This document shows positions 25,183 to 34,506 of a stretch of 64,000 nucleotides of DNA, in pieces (position 1 is the first letter of the stretch; each line of letters begins with the position of its first letter). The translations under genes were made by a program, and so were the position numbers. This DNA comes from CAVQCX01 sp963775335 (lineage in GTDB: Bacteria; Pseudomonadota; Gammaproteobacteria; Chromatiales; Chromatiaceae): assembly GCA_963775335.1 (NCBI GenBank), contig CAVZIJ010000003.1:1054001-1118000 (forward strand), written 5' to 3'. Under the pieces are notes generated by a model that searched no databases, had not been told where the DNA came from, and saw only the letters and a list, made by a program, of their open reading frames with translations.

Positions 25183-28100
25183 AGGGTCACCTCGACCGAG
25201 TGCTCCTGGTGGTCGTCGACCAGGGGAATGGCCTGGCCTTCCTGCCGGACGCCGTCCACGGTGACGCTCGTCACCCCGCCCTCCCCGCCGGACGTTTGGG
25301 TGATGGCGAGGTGATACACGGTCTCGCGAAACCGGTAGTGGATCTTCAGCCCGTGCCAGTGGGCGGGCAGGCAGGGCGCGACGTGCAGCCTGTCCACTTC
25401 CAGGCGCAGGCCGAGCAGGGATTCCAGGATCAGCCGGTACATCCAGCCGGCCGAGCCGGTGTACCAGGTCCAGCCGCCGCGGCCAATGTGGGGGGCGACC
25501 GCGTAGACGTCGGCGGCCATCACGTAGGGCTCCACCTTGTAGGTGGCGATGGCCTGCTTCGACTTGGCATGGTTGGCCGGATTGATCAGGGTGGTGAGCT
25601 CCCAGGCGCGCCGAGGATCGCCCAGGGCGGCGAACGCCATGGCCGCCCAGATGGCGGCGTGGGTGTACTGGCCGCCGTTCTCGCGCACGCCGGGCACATA
25701 GCCCTTGATGTAGCCCGGGTCCAAGTCCGAGCGGTCGAAAGGAGGGTCGAGCAGCTGGACGAGGGCGTGGTCGCGGCGCACCAGCCGCTCATCCACCGCC
25801 TGCATGGCCCTGCGCCCTCGCTCGGGATCGCCCGCCCCGGACAGGACCGACCAGCTCTGGGAGATCGAATCGATCTGGCATTCGCTGCTGTCGGCCGACC
25901 CCAGCGGCGTGCCGTCGTCGAACCAGGCGCGGCGATACCAGGCGCCGTCCCAGGCGTGGCGCTCGAGGCTCTCGCCCAGGCGCTGGCCTTCCACGGCACA
26001 GAATTCGGCGAATTCAGGGTCTTGGTGCAGCCGCGCCAGGGCACCGAACTGGCGCAGCACCTCATATAGGAAGAAGCCCAGCCAGACGCTCTCGCCCTTG
26101 CCCTGGATGCCCACCCGGTTCATGCCGTCGTTCCAGTCGCCGGTGCCGATCAGGGGCAGGCCGTGGACGCCCACCCCGAGTCCGTGCCGGATGGCCCGCA
26201 CACAGTGCTGGTACAGGGTCTCGGCAGGCTCGGCGCGGCCGGGCAGGTCGTAATAGGAGTCGTCGTCCGGATTGAGCGGACGGCCTTCCAGGAATGCCGC
26301 GGACTCGTCCAGCACGCCGGTGTCGCCGGTGCTCAGCACGTACCGGCAGGTGGCGAGCGCCAGCCACAGGTAGTCATCTGAGCAATGGGTGCGCACGCCC
26401 CGGCCCGAGGGCGGGTGCCACCAGTGCTGGACGTCGCCTTCGCGGAACTGGCGACTGGCGCACAGCAGCAGCTGGGCGCGCAGCAGACCGGGCTCGGCGT
26501 GGACCAGGGCCATGGCGTCCTGCAGCTGGTCGCGAAAGCCGAAGGCCCCGCCGGACTGATAGTAGCCGCTGCGCGCCCACATCCGGCACGCCAGCGTCTG
26601 GTACAGGAGCCAGCCGTTGCTGAGCACGTTGAGCGATTGGTCGGGCGTCTCCACCTGCACCGCCCCGAGGCTGTGACTCCAGTAGTGCCAGACGGTTTCC
26701 AGGGCCCGCCGAGCGGCGTCGGCGCCGCGAAAACGGTGCACCAGTTGGCTGGCTTCCTCGCCGCCGGGGATACCCCCCAGGCCGAGCCTGAAGACGATCT
26801 CGCGCTCTTGCCCGTCGGCCAGATCCAGGCCCACCTGGATCGCGGCGCAGGGGTCCAGGCCGCTGCCGACCCTTCCGGAGAGGTGGGTGCGCGCCATCGC
26901 CGCCGGATTCTCCAGGCTGGCGTTGCGCCCGATGAACTCGGCACGATCGCAGGTGAAGGTCCGGCCGGGGTCGTCCACGTCGAAGAAGGCGACCCGCCCG
27001 GGAAACTCGGTGTTGTAGGGGTTGTGCGCGTAAAGCGCGCCGCTGTAAGGGTCGACCTCGGTGATCAGGTGCATGAGCGATCTCGGCCGCAGGTCGCCGA
27101 GCACCCATTCCACATAGCCCGTCGCGGAAAGCCGCCGCTGCCGCCCGGAGGCGTTGCGTACCTTGAGCACGGAGAGCTTAACCGGGGCATCCTGGGCCAC
27201 GTAGACCCAGAGCTCGGAGCGGATGCCGCCCTCGGCATGCTCGAACACGCTGTAGCCGAAGCCGTGCCGGCTGACATAGGGCGTGGCCCCGCGCCGGGGC
27301 AGCGGCGTGGGCGACCAGAAATGGCCGCTCTCCTCGTCGCGCAGGTAGAAGGCCTCTCCGCCCGGGTCGGACACCGGGTCGTTGTGCCAGGGCGTGAGGC
27401 GGAGCTCGTGGGCGTTCTCCCCCCAGGTATAGGCCTGGCCACTCTCGGAGATCACGCTGCCGAACTGGGGATTGGCCAGCACGTTGACCCAGGGGGCCGG
27501 GGTGACCTGTCCGGGCAGGGTGGTAATGACGTACTCGCGTCCATCCCGGGTGAACCCTCCGATGCCGTTGGACAGGATCAGATCCCGTTGCGGGGGCCTG
27601 AAGGCGCCGGGCGCCTCCTCCTGTCGGGGCCGGCCGGGCCTGAGGCGCGGCACGCGCCCTTGCACGGGGCCGGGTCGGTTGACCTGCTCGGCGAGGGTCC
27701 CCCGGCTGTCGCTGAGGATGACCCGGGCAACGGCCTGGAACAGGATGCGGTCCTCCTCCGAGATCTGCTCCAGCGAGCGTACGAAGATGCCGCCCGGACG
27801 GTCCATCGCCTGGGTCTCCAGGCCCACCGCCACCAGGGCCAGGATCTGATCCTGGAGCACCTGGCGATAACCGGCGCGGTCCTCGTTCCAGATCACCAGG
27901 TCCACCGCCAGCCCCTTCAGGCGCCAGTAGGCATGGGCCTGGATGAGCTGGCGCACCAGCTCGATATTGGCCAGGTCGGCGATGCGCAACAGCACGATGG
28001 GCAGGTCCCCGGAGATGGCATAGCCCCAGAGGCCGGACTGCCCCCGGCGGTTCTGCATGAGCAGGCTGCGATCGGCACGCAGCCAGGCGTGGGCGTAGAT

Positions 28101-31100
28101 GACCGAGCTGGCCAGGCGCCCGTAGAGCTGCGCGTCGGCCTCGCTGGCGTTGATCTGGCGCAGCACCACCTGGGCGTGGGTCCAGGCCAGCTCGAACACC
28201 CGGTCTGCGAGCCGCCGGTCCTGGTACTTCTCGATCAGGCCCAGGGCGGTATCGCGGCTCTCGCCGATGCCGTAGACCAGGTCCACGCTGGCCGACTGCT
28301 CGGGCTCCAGGGTGATCAGGCAGCGGATGGCCACCACCGGGTCGAGCACCGAGCCCTGGCTGCCGGACAGCGCCGCGGCGGCGTCCATCGCCAGGGGTGC
28401 GGCGACGCTGCGGCCGCGGCCGATGAAGCGCGCGCGGTCGGTCTCATAGGAAAGAGCGCCGGCATCGGCGTCGTGCACGGCCATCAGGTGAAACATCCAG
28501 GGCGGGTGCTCGTCGCGGGAGCGCGGCCGGCGGGTGCAGAGCACCGCCCCGTGCGCATCGACGATCTCGGTCTGCACGAACAGATTGCTGAAGGCCGGAT
28601 GCAGGGCATCGGCGGCGGGGGCGACCAGCACCACCTCCGCGTAGCTCGTCACCTCGATGCGCCGGCGCTCGGCAGAACGGTTGGTGATGCGCACCCGGCG
28701 CAGCTCGATGTCGTCTTCGGGCGATACGACAATCTCCGTATGGGTGTCGATATCGCCGTCGCGGCGGCGAAATTCCGCGCGTCCTTCCGAGAAGATCGCT
28801 TCGTAGCTGTCGGCGTGCCCCAGGGTCGGCTGATGGGCGGTGCTCCAGACGGCGCCGCTGTCGGGATCGCGCAGGTAGCAGAAGCTGCCCCAGGGATCGC
28901 GGGTGGCATCTTCGCGCCAACGCGTCACGGCGAGGTCGTTCCAGCGGCTGTAGCTGCCGCCTGCGTTGGTGACCATCAGGTGATAGCGGCCGTTGGACAA
29001 CAGCTGCACTTCCGGGAGCAGGGTGTCCGGGGTGTCGAGCACGCGGATCGGCATCTGCGGGCTGGCCGCGCCGGCCTGCAGGCCGGTGACCTCGGCGGCG
29101 TGAACGTAGAATTCCGAGGCCTTGGGGATGCGCTCCTGCAGCAACAGCAGGGTGGCCTGGAACAGCGGGTCGGATGCAAAGCGCTTCTGCATGGGACGGT
29201 CCAGCAGCGCGGCGCTCAGGGCGAGCAGGCTCATGCCCTGGTGATGGGCCATGTAGGAGCGCACCAGGACATGGGATTCGCCGCGCCTCTGCCTGGCCGG
29301 GGTGTAGTCGATGGCCTCGTGAAAGCCGAACCGGCCCTGTGCGCCGGCGGCGGCGAGCCGTTGCAGGTTCAGACAGGCCGACTCGGGTGCGGCCATGAGT
29401 GCCAGGGCCGAGGCGTAGGGCGCGACCACCCGGTCTTCGCCGAGCCCGCGCTTCATCCCCAGACCGGGCACCCCGAAGGCGCGGTACTGGTAGTTGAGAT
29501 GCACGTCCACCGTGTTGTAGCCGGATTCGGAAATGCCCCAGGGCAGGCCGAGCTGCTCCCCGTACTCGATCTGCCTCTGTACCGCGGCCCGGGCGGTCTG
29601 CTCCAGCAGCGTATGCGCGTAGCTCGGCATCACCAGCTGCGGCATCAGATACTCGAACATGGAGCCGCTCCAGGACAGCAGCACCGGCTCGCCGCCCCCG
29701 CTGGTGAGCAGGCGCCCCAGGGCAAACCAGCTCTCCTGGGGCAGCTTGCCCTGGGCGATTCCGACGAACACGCTGAGCCGCGCCTCCGAGGCCAGCAGAT
29801 CGTAGAAGCTCGCGTCGCGCCGCCGGTGCTCCACGTTGTAGCCGATGCTCAGCAGGCGAGCCCCCTTGTCGTACAGGAAGTCGTATTCGATGTCTGCGAG
29901 CTCGCCCGCCTGCAGGGCCAGGCGCTGGAGGGCCGCGATGCGGGCCTGGGCGCGCCCGCTGCCCCGCTCGAGCTGTCGGCGCCGCTCGGCCAGCCATTCC
30001 TGCTGGGCGGGCGAGCCGTGGACGGCGGAGCGGCCGGCAAAACCGGTCGCCGAGGCAACCGCGAGACCCGCCAGGGCGCGCAGAGTCGGGATAGCATCGA
30101 TCTCGGGGAGGTCACTGAGCCCTTCAGGGGCTTGCGCCTGTTCGGTCCAAGGGGCCAGAAACGCCAGCTCTTCGCGCAGACTCCGGCATTGCCGGGTCAA
30201 CGCCGCTGCCCACCAGGCGGCCTCGCTCTCCGACCCACTGCTCAGCTCAGCGCCGATCGCCTCGGCGGATTGCACCAGCCGATCGAGCAGCCGCCGCGCC
30301 TGGGCAAGCGTCGCCGGACCCGCAAGGCCGGCGGCCGCGATCTCCTCCCGCAACGGGGCCAGCGCCTGCGGGGCATGCTCGCCCGCGGCCTCTTCCAGGA
30401 CACCCAGGGTGTCGCCCAGACCCTCCAGCCAGCGGGGCTCGAGGATCGGCCGATCCACCAGCGCCAGCAGACCCGGGCGCAACGTCAGCAGGTGGCCCGA
30501 CAGGTTGCCGCTGTCGACCGTGGAGATGTAAGCGGGGTGCAGGGGTCGCAGGGACTGGGTGTCGTACCAGTTGAAGAAATGGCCGCGGTGGCGCTCCAAT
30601 CCCGCCATGGTCTCCAGGGTATGGGCGGTGCGCTCGATCAGCTGCCCGGCCGGGATGTAGCCGAAGTCATGGGCGGACAGGTTCGCCAGCAGCGCCAGGC
30701 CCATGTTGGTGGGCGAGGTGCGGTGGGCCAGCGTCGCCTCGCGGTATTCCTGGTAGTTGTCCGGGGGCAGCCAGTGGTCTTGCGGGCCGACGAAGGTCTC
30801 GAAGAAGGCCCAGGTCCTGCGGGCGGTGCTGCGAAGGAAACGGATCTGCTCCGTGCTCAGCCGGGCTTCGCGGCGGACCGGGGGCCGGCTGAGCCACCAA
30901 GTGATGGCGGGGGATACCAGCCACAGCAGCAGGAAGGGGCCCGCGAAGGGCCACGCGGACGGATTTGCCGCCGACACAGCCATGGCCGTGCCGAAGGCAA
31001 GCGCGGGGACGCACCACATGGCTCGGAACGAGGCCGCCAGATCGGTGCGGCTCAGCCGCTCCTGGTCCCCGGAGGGATTCCACTCCAGCAGCCCACGGTG

Positions 31101-33920
31101 CGTCACCAGCAAGCGCGCCAGCGTGCGCAGGATCGCATCCAGGCCGTAGCAGGCCTCGTGGGGCAGGGTCACCAGGGCAAAGCCCGCCTGGAGGAAACGC
31201 TGGCCGGCAGCGTGCGCGACGGCGGCGAGATGCCGGATCGGTCCCAGATCATCGGGCTTTCGGAGCAAGCCCAACAGGGACGCCAGCACCGGCGGAATCG
31301 ACAGGATGCCGATGACCACGAGCGTCCAGAGCCAGGCGCGCGAGGACAGCGTCCAGCCCAGCAGCAACAGCAGGGTCAACGCGGCCGGCGCCAGGCTGCG
31401 TCGCAGGTTGTCGAACAGCTTCCAGCGCGACAGGGCCGAAAGCGGGTTGGCCAGACGCCCTCCCGCGGGCCCCGGCACCCGAGGCAGCAGCCAGGCGGCA
31501 AGCTGCCAGTCACCGCGGATCCACCGGTGACGGCGGTTGACGTCGGCCCCGTAGCGCGCCGGGTATTCCTCGTACAGCTGCACGTCGCTCAACAGCCCGG
31601 AGCGGGCGTAACAGCCTTCCAGCAGATCGTGGCTGAGAATGCGGTTCTCGGGAAAACGCCCCTTGAGGGAACGCTCGAACGCAGCGACGTCGTAGATTCC
31701 CTTGCCGATGAACGAGCCTTCCTGGAACGCGTCCTGATACACGTCGGAGACAGCGCGGGTATAGGGGTCGATGCCCGGGTCCCCGCCGTGCAGGCGTGCA
31801 TAGCGCGACTGGCCGGCGCCGGGCAGGCTCACGCTCACCCTCGGCTGCAGAATGCCGTAGCCGGCGACGACCCGCTGCCGGGCCTCGTCGTAGACCGGCC
31901 GGTTGAGCGGGTGCGCCATGGTGCCCACCAGCTCGCGCGCGGCGTCGCGCGGCAGCTGGGTGTCCGTATCCAGGGTGATCACGTATTTCACGCCGGCCAG
32001 CACCGCAGTGTCGCCGACCACCAGGGAGAAAGCCTCGCTGTTGCCCTCCTGCAGCAGGCGGTTCAGATCCGCCAGCTTGCCGCGCTTGCGCTCGTACCCC
32101 CGCCAGATCCGGTCCCGGGGGCTCCAGCGGCGCGGGCGATGGAACAGGAAGAAGACGTCGCTCGCGCCGTTTGCGTATTGCTCGTTCAGTGCTTCGATCC
32201 GCTCCCGCGCGAGCGCCAGCAGGGCGGCATCCCCGGCCAGCGTTTCCTCGGCCGCGTCGCAAAAATCGGTCAACAGGCCGAAGTGCAGATGGCGGTCGCG
32301 ATTGGCCAGGAACCTGACTTCCAGCGCCTCGACCAGACGCTCGACGTTGCGCGGGCTGGTGAGCAGGGTCGGGACCACCACCAGGGCGCGCGATGCGCTT
32401 GGAATGCCCGCTGAGAAGTCCATGCGCGCCAGCGGATGCGGCGACGCCAACAAGGTGACCAGCCAGTTCACCAGCGCGACCGCCAGCTGGCTGGCGGCCA
32501 GCAGCGCGATCATGCCCAGCGGCAGAAGCGCCCAGGCGGCCAGACCCTCCGCCCGTGCCCCGGCCAGCAGGGCGCCGGCAAGCAGCACCGCGACCAGCGC
32601 GACCGCGCCCAGATACACCGGCAACGGAGATCGGCCCGCCCCGCGCCGCAGCGCCGCGCCCATCGGAAGGCGCGCCCGGGTGGCGGCCTCCAGCTCGGCC
32701 AGGCCCCGGTCGATCAGGTAGTAGCCCACATGCGCGGCCCGGTCAGCCTCTCCGGCCCGGGCGGCTCCTGCCCGCGCCAGCTCAATGGCCCGGCCGGCCA
32801 CGGCCTCTTCCGACAGCCCGCTCGCCTTGGCGACCTTTTCGACGACGGCGCGGTAGCGGTCGCGGCTGGAGAAGTCCATGCCGGCGTAAGCCGCTCCCGG
32901 GTCCGAGCGCAGGGTCCGCTCGACCAGGCTCATCGCCTCGACAAACTCGCGCCAGTCCAGGGTCCCGAGCAAGCGCAGACTGCCGATGCTGTTGCTGATG
33001 GAAACCTGGTCAGCGGCCTGCTGCTGGTTTGCCGAGCGCACCAGCTGCTCGATGCTCAGGCCCGACTCGGACAGCTGCTGCTCGATCCAGGTCAGAGGCA
33101 AGGCCAGAACGGGCCCCTGCCCTTGCAGCCGGCGCGCGATCTCCGCCACGAACGGGCTGGTCATGGGCGGATCGGAGCGCGCCATGTCCGCGGTCACCAG
33201 GATCAGACTCTTGGGGTCCCGGCGGGCGATGTCCGTCAGGCGCTCGGCCCAGGCGACGGCAAGATCCCTGTCCATCCTGCCGCTGGAGATGCGGACCGCA
33301 ACGCGGCGCAGGTTCTCGATCAGGGCCAGACGCAGCATGATGGGCACAGCCCAAAGCTCGCCCAGCCGCAGGGGAGCGACCGACTGGTAGGCCGCGACGA
33401 CGCGGCTCAGACTGTCCGGGTCCACCCGCCCATCGCCGTGGGCGATGGTCTCCAGGGCAATGTCGTACACCCGGGGCAGCCCGGCCGAGGCACCCTCAGC
33501 CAGGGCGGGCAGCTCCCGGCTGTAGCCCTTGGGCAGGTGGCGTCGGGCGGTGGGGATCTGTTCTTCGACAAGATAGAAGTTGTCGAGCAGCCATTCGCCG
33601 GCCGGCGTGATGCGATGGCCCGCCGCGACCGCCGCGGTCTGCTGGTCGCGGGTCTCCACCAGCACGCCCTCGTTGGCGGCCAGGCGCGCGAGCAGCTGGT
33701 CCGGCGCCCGCCCCACCCTCAAGCGGTGGGCAGAGGCGAGCCTTACCCCGTGCTGCTCCATCTGATCGGTACTGAACAGCTCCGCCCGCAACGGCGGCTC
33801 GTCGTTGAAAAGTCTGCCCGCCGCCCGGCTACCGCCCGGGTAAGCTCCCGTCAGGTGCGTCCTGATCCGATGCCAGGGCCTCAAGAGCTTCGACTTGCCC
33901 ACCGTCCACGCTGGTACCAC
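25155..33920 (-). CDS. ndvB: Cyclic beta-1,2-glucan synthetase (NdvB-type, GT84-GH94)
   Basis: A 2921-residue membrane enzyme, close in size to known NdvB/Cgs proteins (about 2830-2870). Domains in order are: a soluble N-terminal region (1-430); membrane helices (about 435-500); a GT84 glucosyltransferase core with TLDTDTQLPRDAAR (about 648) and RHRWIRGDWQLAAWLLP (about 800); more helices (830-1010); a glucoamylase-like domain (about 1290-1500, ending with an YNVEHRRRDASFYDLLASEARL region); then two GH94-type N-terminal domains and the GH94 phosphorylase core with GTGDWNDGMNRVG (about 2597). It polymerises UDP-glucose and cyclises the chain; products go to the periplasm for osmotic adaptation or surface roles. 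The start may lie slightly downstream of 33920. The extreme C-terminus is replaced by eight foreign residues. Confidence 0.88.
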   Translation of the reverse strand: MVPAWTVGKSKLLRPWHRIRTHLTGAYPGGSRAAGRLFNDEPPLRAELFSTDQMEQHGVRLASAHRLRVGRAPDQLLARLAANEGVLVETRDQQTAAVAAGHRITPAGEWLLDNFYLVEEQIPTARRHLPKGYSRELPALAEGASAGLPRVYDIALETIAHGDGRVDPDSLSRVVAAYQSVAPLRLGELWAVPIMLRLALIENLRRVAVRISSGRMDRDLAVAWAERLTDIARRDPKSLILVTADMARSDPPMTSPFVAEIARRLQGQGPVLALPLTWIEQQLSESGLSIEQLVRSANQQQAADQVSISNSIGSLRLLGTLDWREFVEAMSLVERTLRSDPGAAYAGMDFSSRDRYRAVVEKVAKASGLSEEAVAGRAIELARAGAARAGEADRAAHVGYYLIDRGLAELEAATRARLPMGAALRRGAGRSPLPVYLGAVALVAVLLAGALLAGARAEGLAAWALLPLGMIALLAASQLAVALVNWLVTLLASPHPLARMDFSAGIPSASRALVVVPTLLTSPRNVERLVEALEVRFLANRDRHLHFGLLTDFCDAAEETLAGDAALLALARERIEALNEQYANGASDVFFLFHRPRRWSPRDRIWRGYERKRGKLADLNRLLQEGNSEAFSLVVGDTAVLAGVKYVITLDTDTQLPRDAARELVGTMAHPLNRPVYDEARQRVVAGYGILQPRVSVSLPGAGQSRYARLHGGDPGIDPYTRAVSDVYQDAFQEGSFIGKGIYDVAAFERSLKGRFPENRILSHDLLEGCYARSGLLSDVQLYEEYPARYGADVNRRHRWIRGDWQLAAWLLPRVPGPAGGRLANPLSALSRWKLFDNLRRSLAPAALTLLLLLGWTLSSRAWLWTLVVIGILSIPPVLASLLGLLRKPDDLGPIRHLAAVAHAAGQRFLQAGFALVTLPHEACYGLDAILRTLARLLVTHRGLLEWNPSGDQERLSRTDLAASFRAMWCVPALAFGTAMAVSAANPSAWPFAGPFLLLWLVSPAITWWLSRPPVRREARLSTEQIRFLRSTARRTWAFFETFVGPQDHWLPPDNYQEYREATLAHRTSPTNMGLALLANLSAHDFGYIPAGQLIERTAHTLETMAGLERHRGHFFNWYDTQSLRPLHPAYISTVDSGNLSGHLLTLRPGLLALVDRPILEPRWLEGLGDTLGVLEEAAGEHAPQALAPLREEIAAAGLAGPATLAQARRLLDRLVQSAEAIGAELSSGSESEAAWWAAALTRQCRSLREELAFLAPWTEQAQAPEGLSDLPEIDAIPTLRALAGLAVASATGFAGRSAVHGSPAQQEWLAERRRQLERGSGRAQARIAALQRLALQAGELADIEYDFLYDKGARLLSIGYNVEHRRRDASFYDLLASEARLSVFVGIAQGKLPQESWFALGRLLTSGGGEPVLLSWSGSMFEYLMPQLVMPSYAHTLLEQTARAAVQRQIEYGEQLGLPWGISESGYNTVDVHLNYQYRAFGVPGLGMKRGLGEDRVVAPYASALALMAAPESACLNLQRLAAAGAQGRFGFHEAIDYTPARQRRGESHVLVRSYMAHHQGMSLLALSAALLDRPMQKRFASDPLFQATLLLLQERIPKASEFYVHAAEVTGLQAGAASPQMPIRVLDTPDTLLPEVQLLSNGRYHLMVTNAGGSYSRWNDLAVTRWREDATRDPWGSFCYLRDPDSGAVWSTAHQPTLGHADSYEAIFSEGRAEFRRRDGDIDTHTEIVVSPEDDIELRRVRITNRSAERRRIEVTSYAEVVLVAPAADALHPAFSNLFVQTEIVDAHGAVLCTRRPRSRDEHPPWMFHLMAVHDADAGALSYETDRARFIGRGRSVAAPLAMDAAAALSGSQGSVLDPVVAIRCLITLEPEQSASVDLVYGIGESRDTALGLIEKYQDRRLADRVFELAWTHAQVVLRQINASEADAQLYGRLASSVIYAHAWLRADRSLLMQNRRGQSGLWGYAISGDLPIVLLRIADLANIELVRQLIQAHAYWRLKGLAVDLVIWNEDRAGYRQVLQDQILALVAVGLETQAMDRPGGIFVRSLEQISEEDRILFQAVARVILSDSRGTLAEQVNRPGPVQGRVPRLRPGRPRQEEAPGAFRPPQRDLILSNGIGGFTRDGREYVITTLPGQVTPAPWVNVLANPQFGSVISESGQAYTWGENAHELRLTPWHNDPVSDPGGEAFYLRDEESGHFWSPTPLPRRGATPYVSRHGFGYSVFEHAEGGIRSELWVYVAQDAPVKLSVLKVRNASGRQRRLSATGYVEWVLGDLRPRSLMHLITEVDPYSGALYAHNPYNTEFPGRVAFFDVDDPGRTFTCDRAEFIGRNASLENPAAMARTHLSGRVGSGLDPCAAIQVGLDLADGQEREIVFRLGLGGIPGGEEASQLVHRFRGADAARRALETVWHYWSHSLGAVQVETPDQSLNVLSNGWLLYQTLACRMWARSGYYQSGGAFGFRDQLQDAMALVHAEPGLLRAQLLLCASRQFREGDVQHWWHPPSGRGVRTHCSDDYLWLALATCRYVLSTGDTGVLDESAAFLEGRPLNPDDDSYYDLPGRAEPAETLYQHCVRAIRHGLGVGVHGLPLIGTGDWNDGMNRVGIQGKGESVWLGFFLYEVLRQFGALARLHQDPEFAEFCAVEGQRLGESLERHAWDGAWYRRAWFDDGTPLGSADSSECQIDSISQSWSVLSGAGDPERGRRAMQAVDERLVRRDHALVQLLDPPFDRSDLDPGYIKGYVPGVRENGGQYTHAAIWAAMAFAALGDPRRAWELTTLINPANHAKSKQAIATYKVEPYVMAADVYAVAPHIGRGGWTWYTGSAGWMYRLILESLLGLRLEVDRLHVAPCLPAHWHGLKIHYRFRETVYHLAITQTSGGEGGVTSVTVDGVRQEGQAIPLVDDHQEHSVEVTLDSCHREVR

Positions 33921-34506
33921 GCTTTGCTCCCAACCGGTCGGCCAATGGCTGTCGTACCGTCACGCGGCACGACGCCAGAGTGAGGATGGGCGGAATCATC
34001 CAGGCAGCTGGGCCCGGACGCCCGCGCGCCATGTCCGAGACAGGGGAAAAGTCTTCGGAGACTGGCATTTCCTCGAATGATACACCCCGTCGCGACAGGA
34101 CCGCGGGACGCGGGCAGCCTAGCCGAGAGCCCTGAAGGCGCGCTTGACGTCGGAGTGGCTTGCATTGGCAGCGCTCCCGGAGCCGCCGCCCACACAAGGC
34201 GACGCGGCGCGCTGGGTCATCAAAGGCGCCACGGGGACGGGGTAACCCTGACGCTTGCGGCACCTGGGGCGCTCAAAGTCCGCTGGCCCCGGACGGTCCT
34301 CGACCGCTGGCTTCCCTTCCTCGAGGACCGCAAGGACGAGATCCTCGCCCGACTCGCCATTCCCGGGCGCCTCCCGCGGTAGGCTAGGCCTTGATGACGT
34401 CTTAGGGACCGTGGATACTGCCGGACACGCGGTTGGATCCTTGATCGTTTCGAGCCAAAAGGACACCGCCGTTGGCGCGCACCCCAACATGTTAAGGATA
34501 TGCACG
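33921..34506. other. Intergenic region with a possible short gene remnant
   Basis: There are about 590 bp between divergent genes. Around 34240-34383 a plus frame reads TLTLAAPGALKVRWPRTV then LDRWLPFLEDRKDEILARL, which resembles the small TubC-N-like helical modules often found as single genes or remnants. It has no convincing start and may be decayed. An AAGGA ribosome-binding site for the serine hydrolase lies at 34494-34498. Confidence 0.4.

Noticed and set aside
26385..32414. A 2009-codon open frame on the plus strand
   Set aside because: It is antisense to the glucan synthetase gene, has a repetitive G/A/V/Q-rich composition typical of frames opposite GC-rich genes, and shows no known domain.
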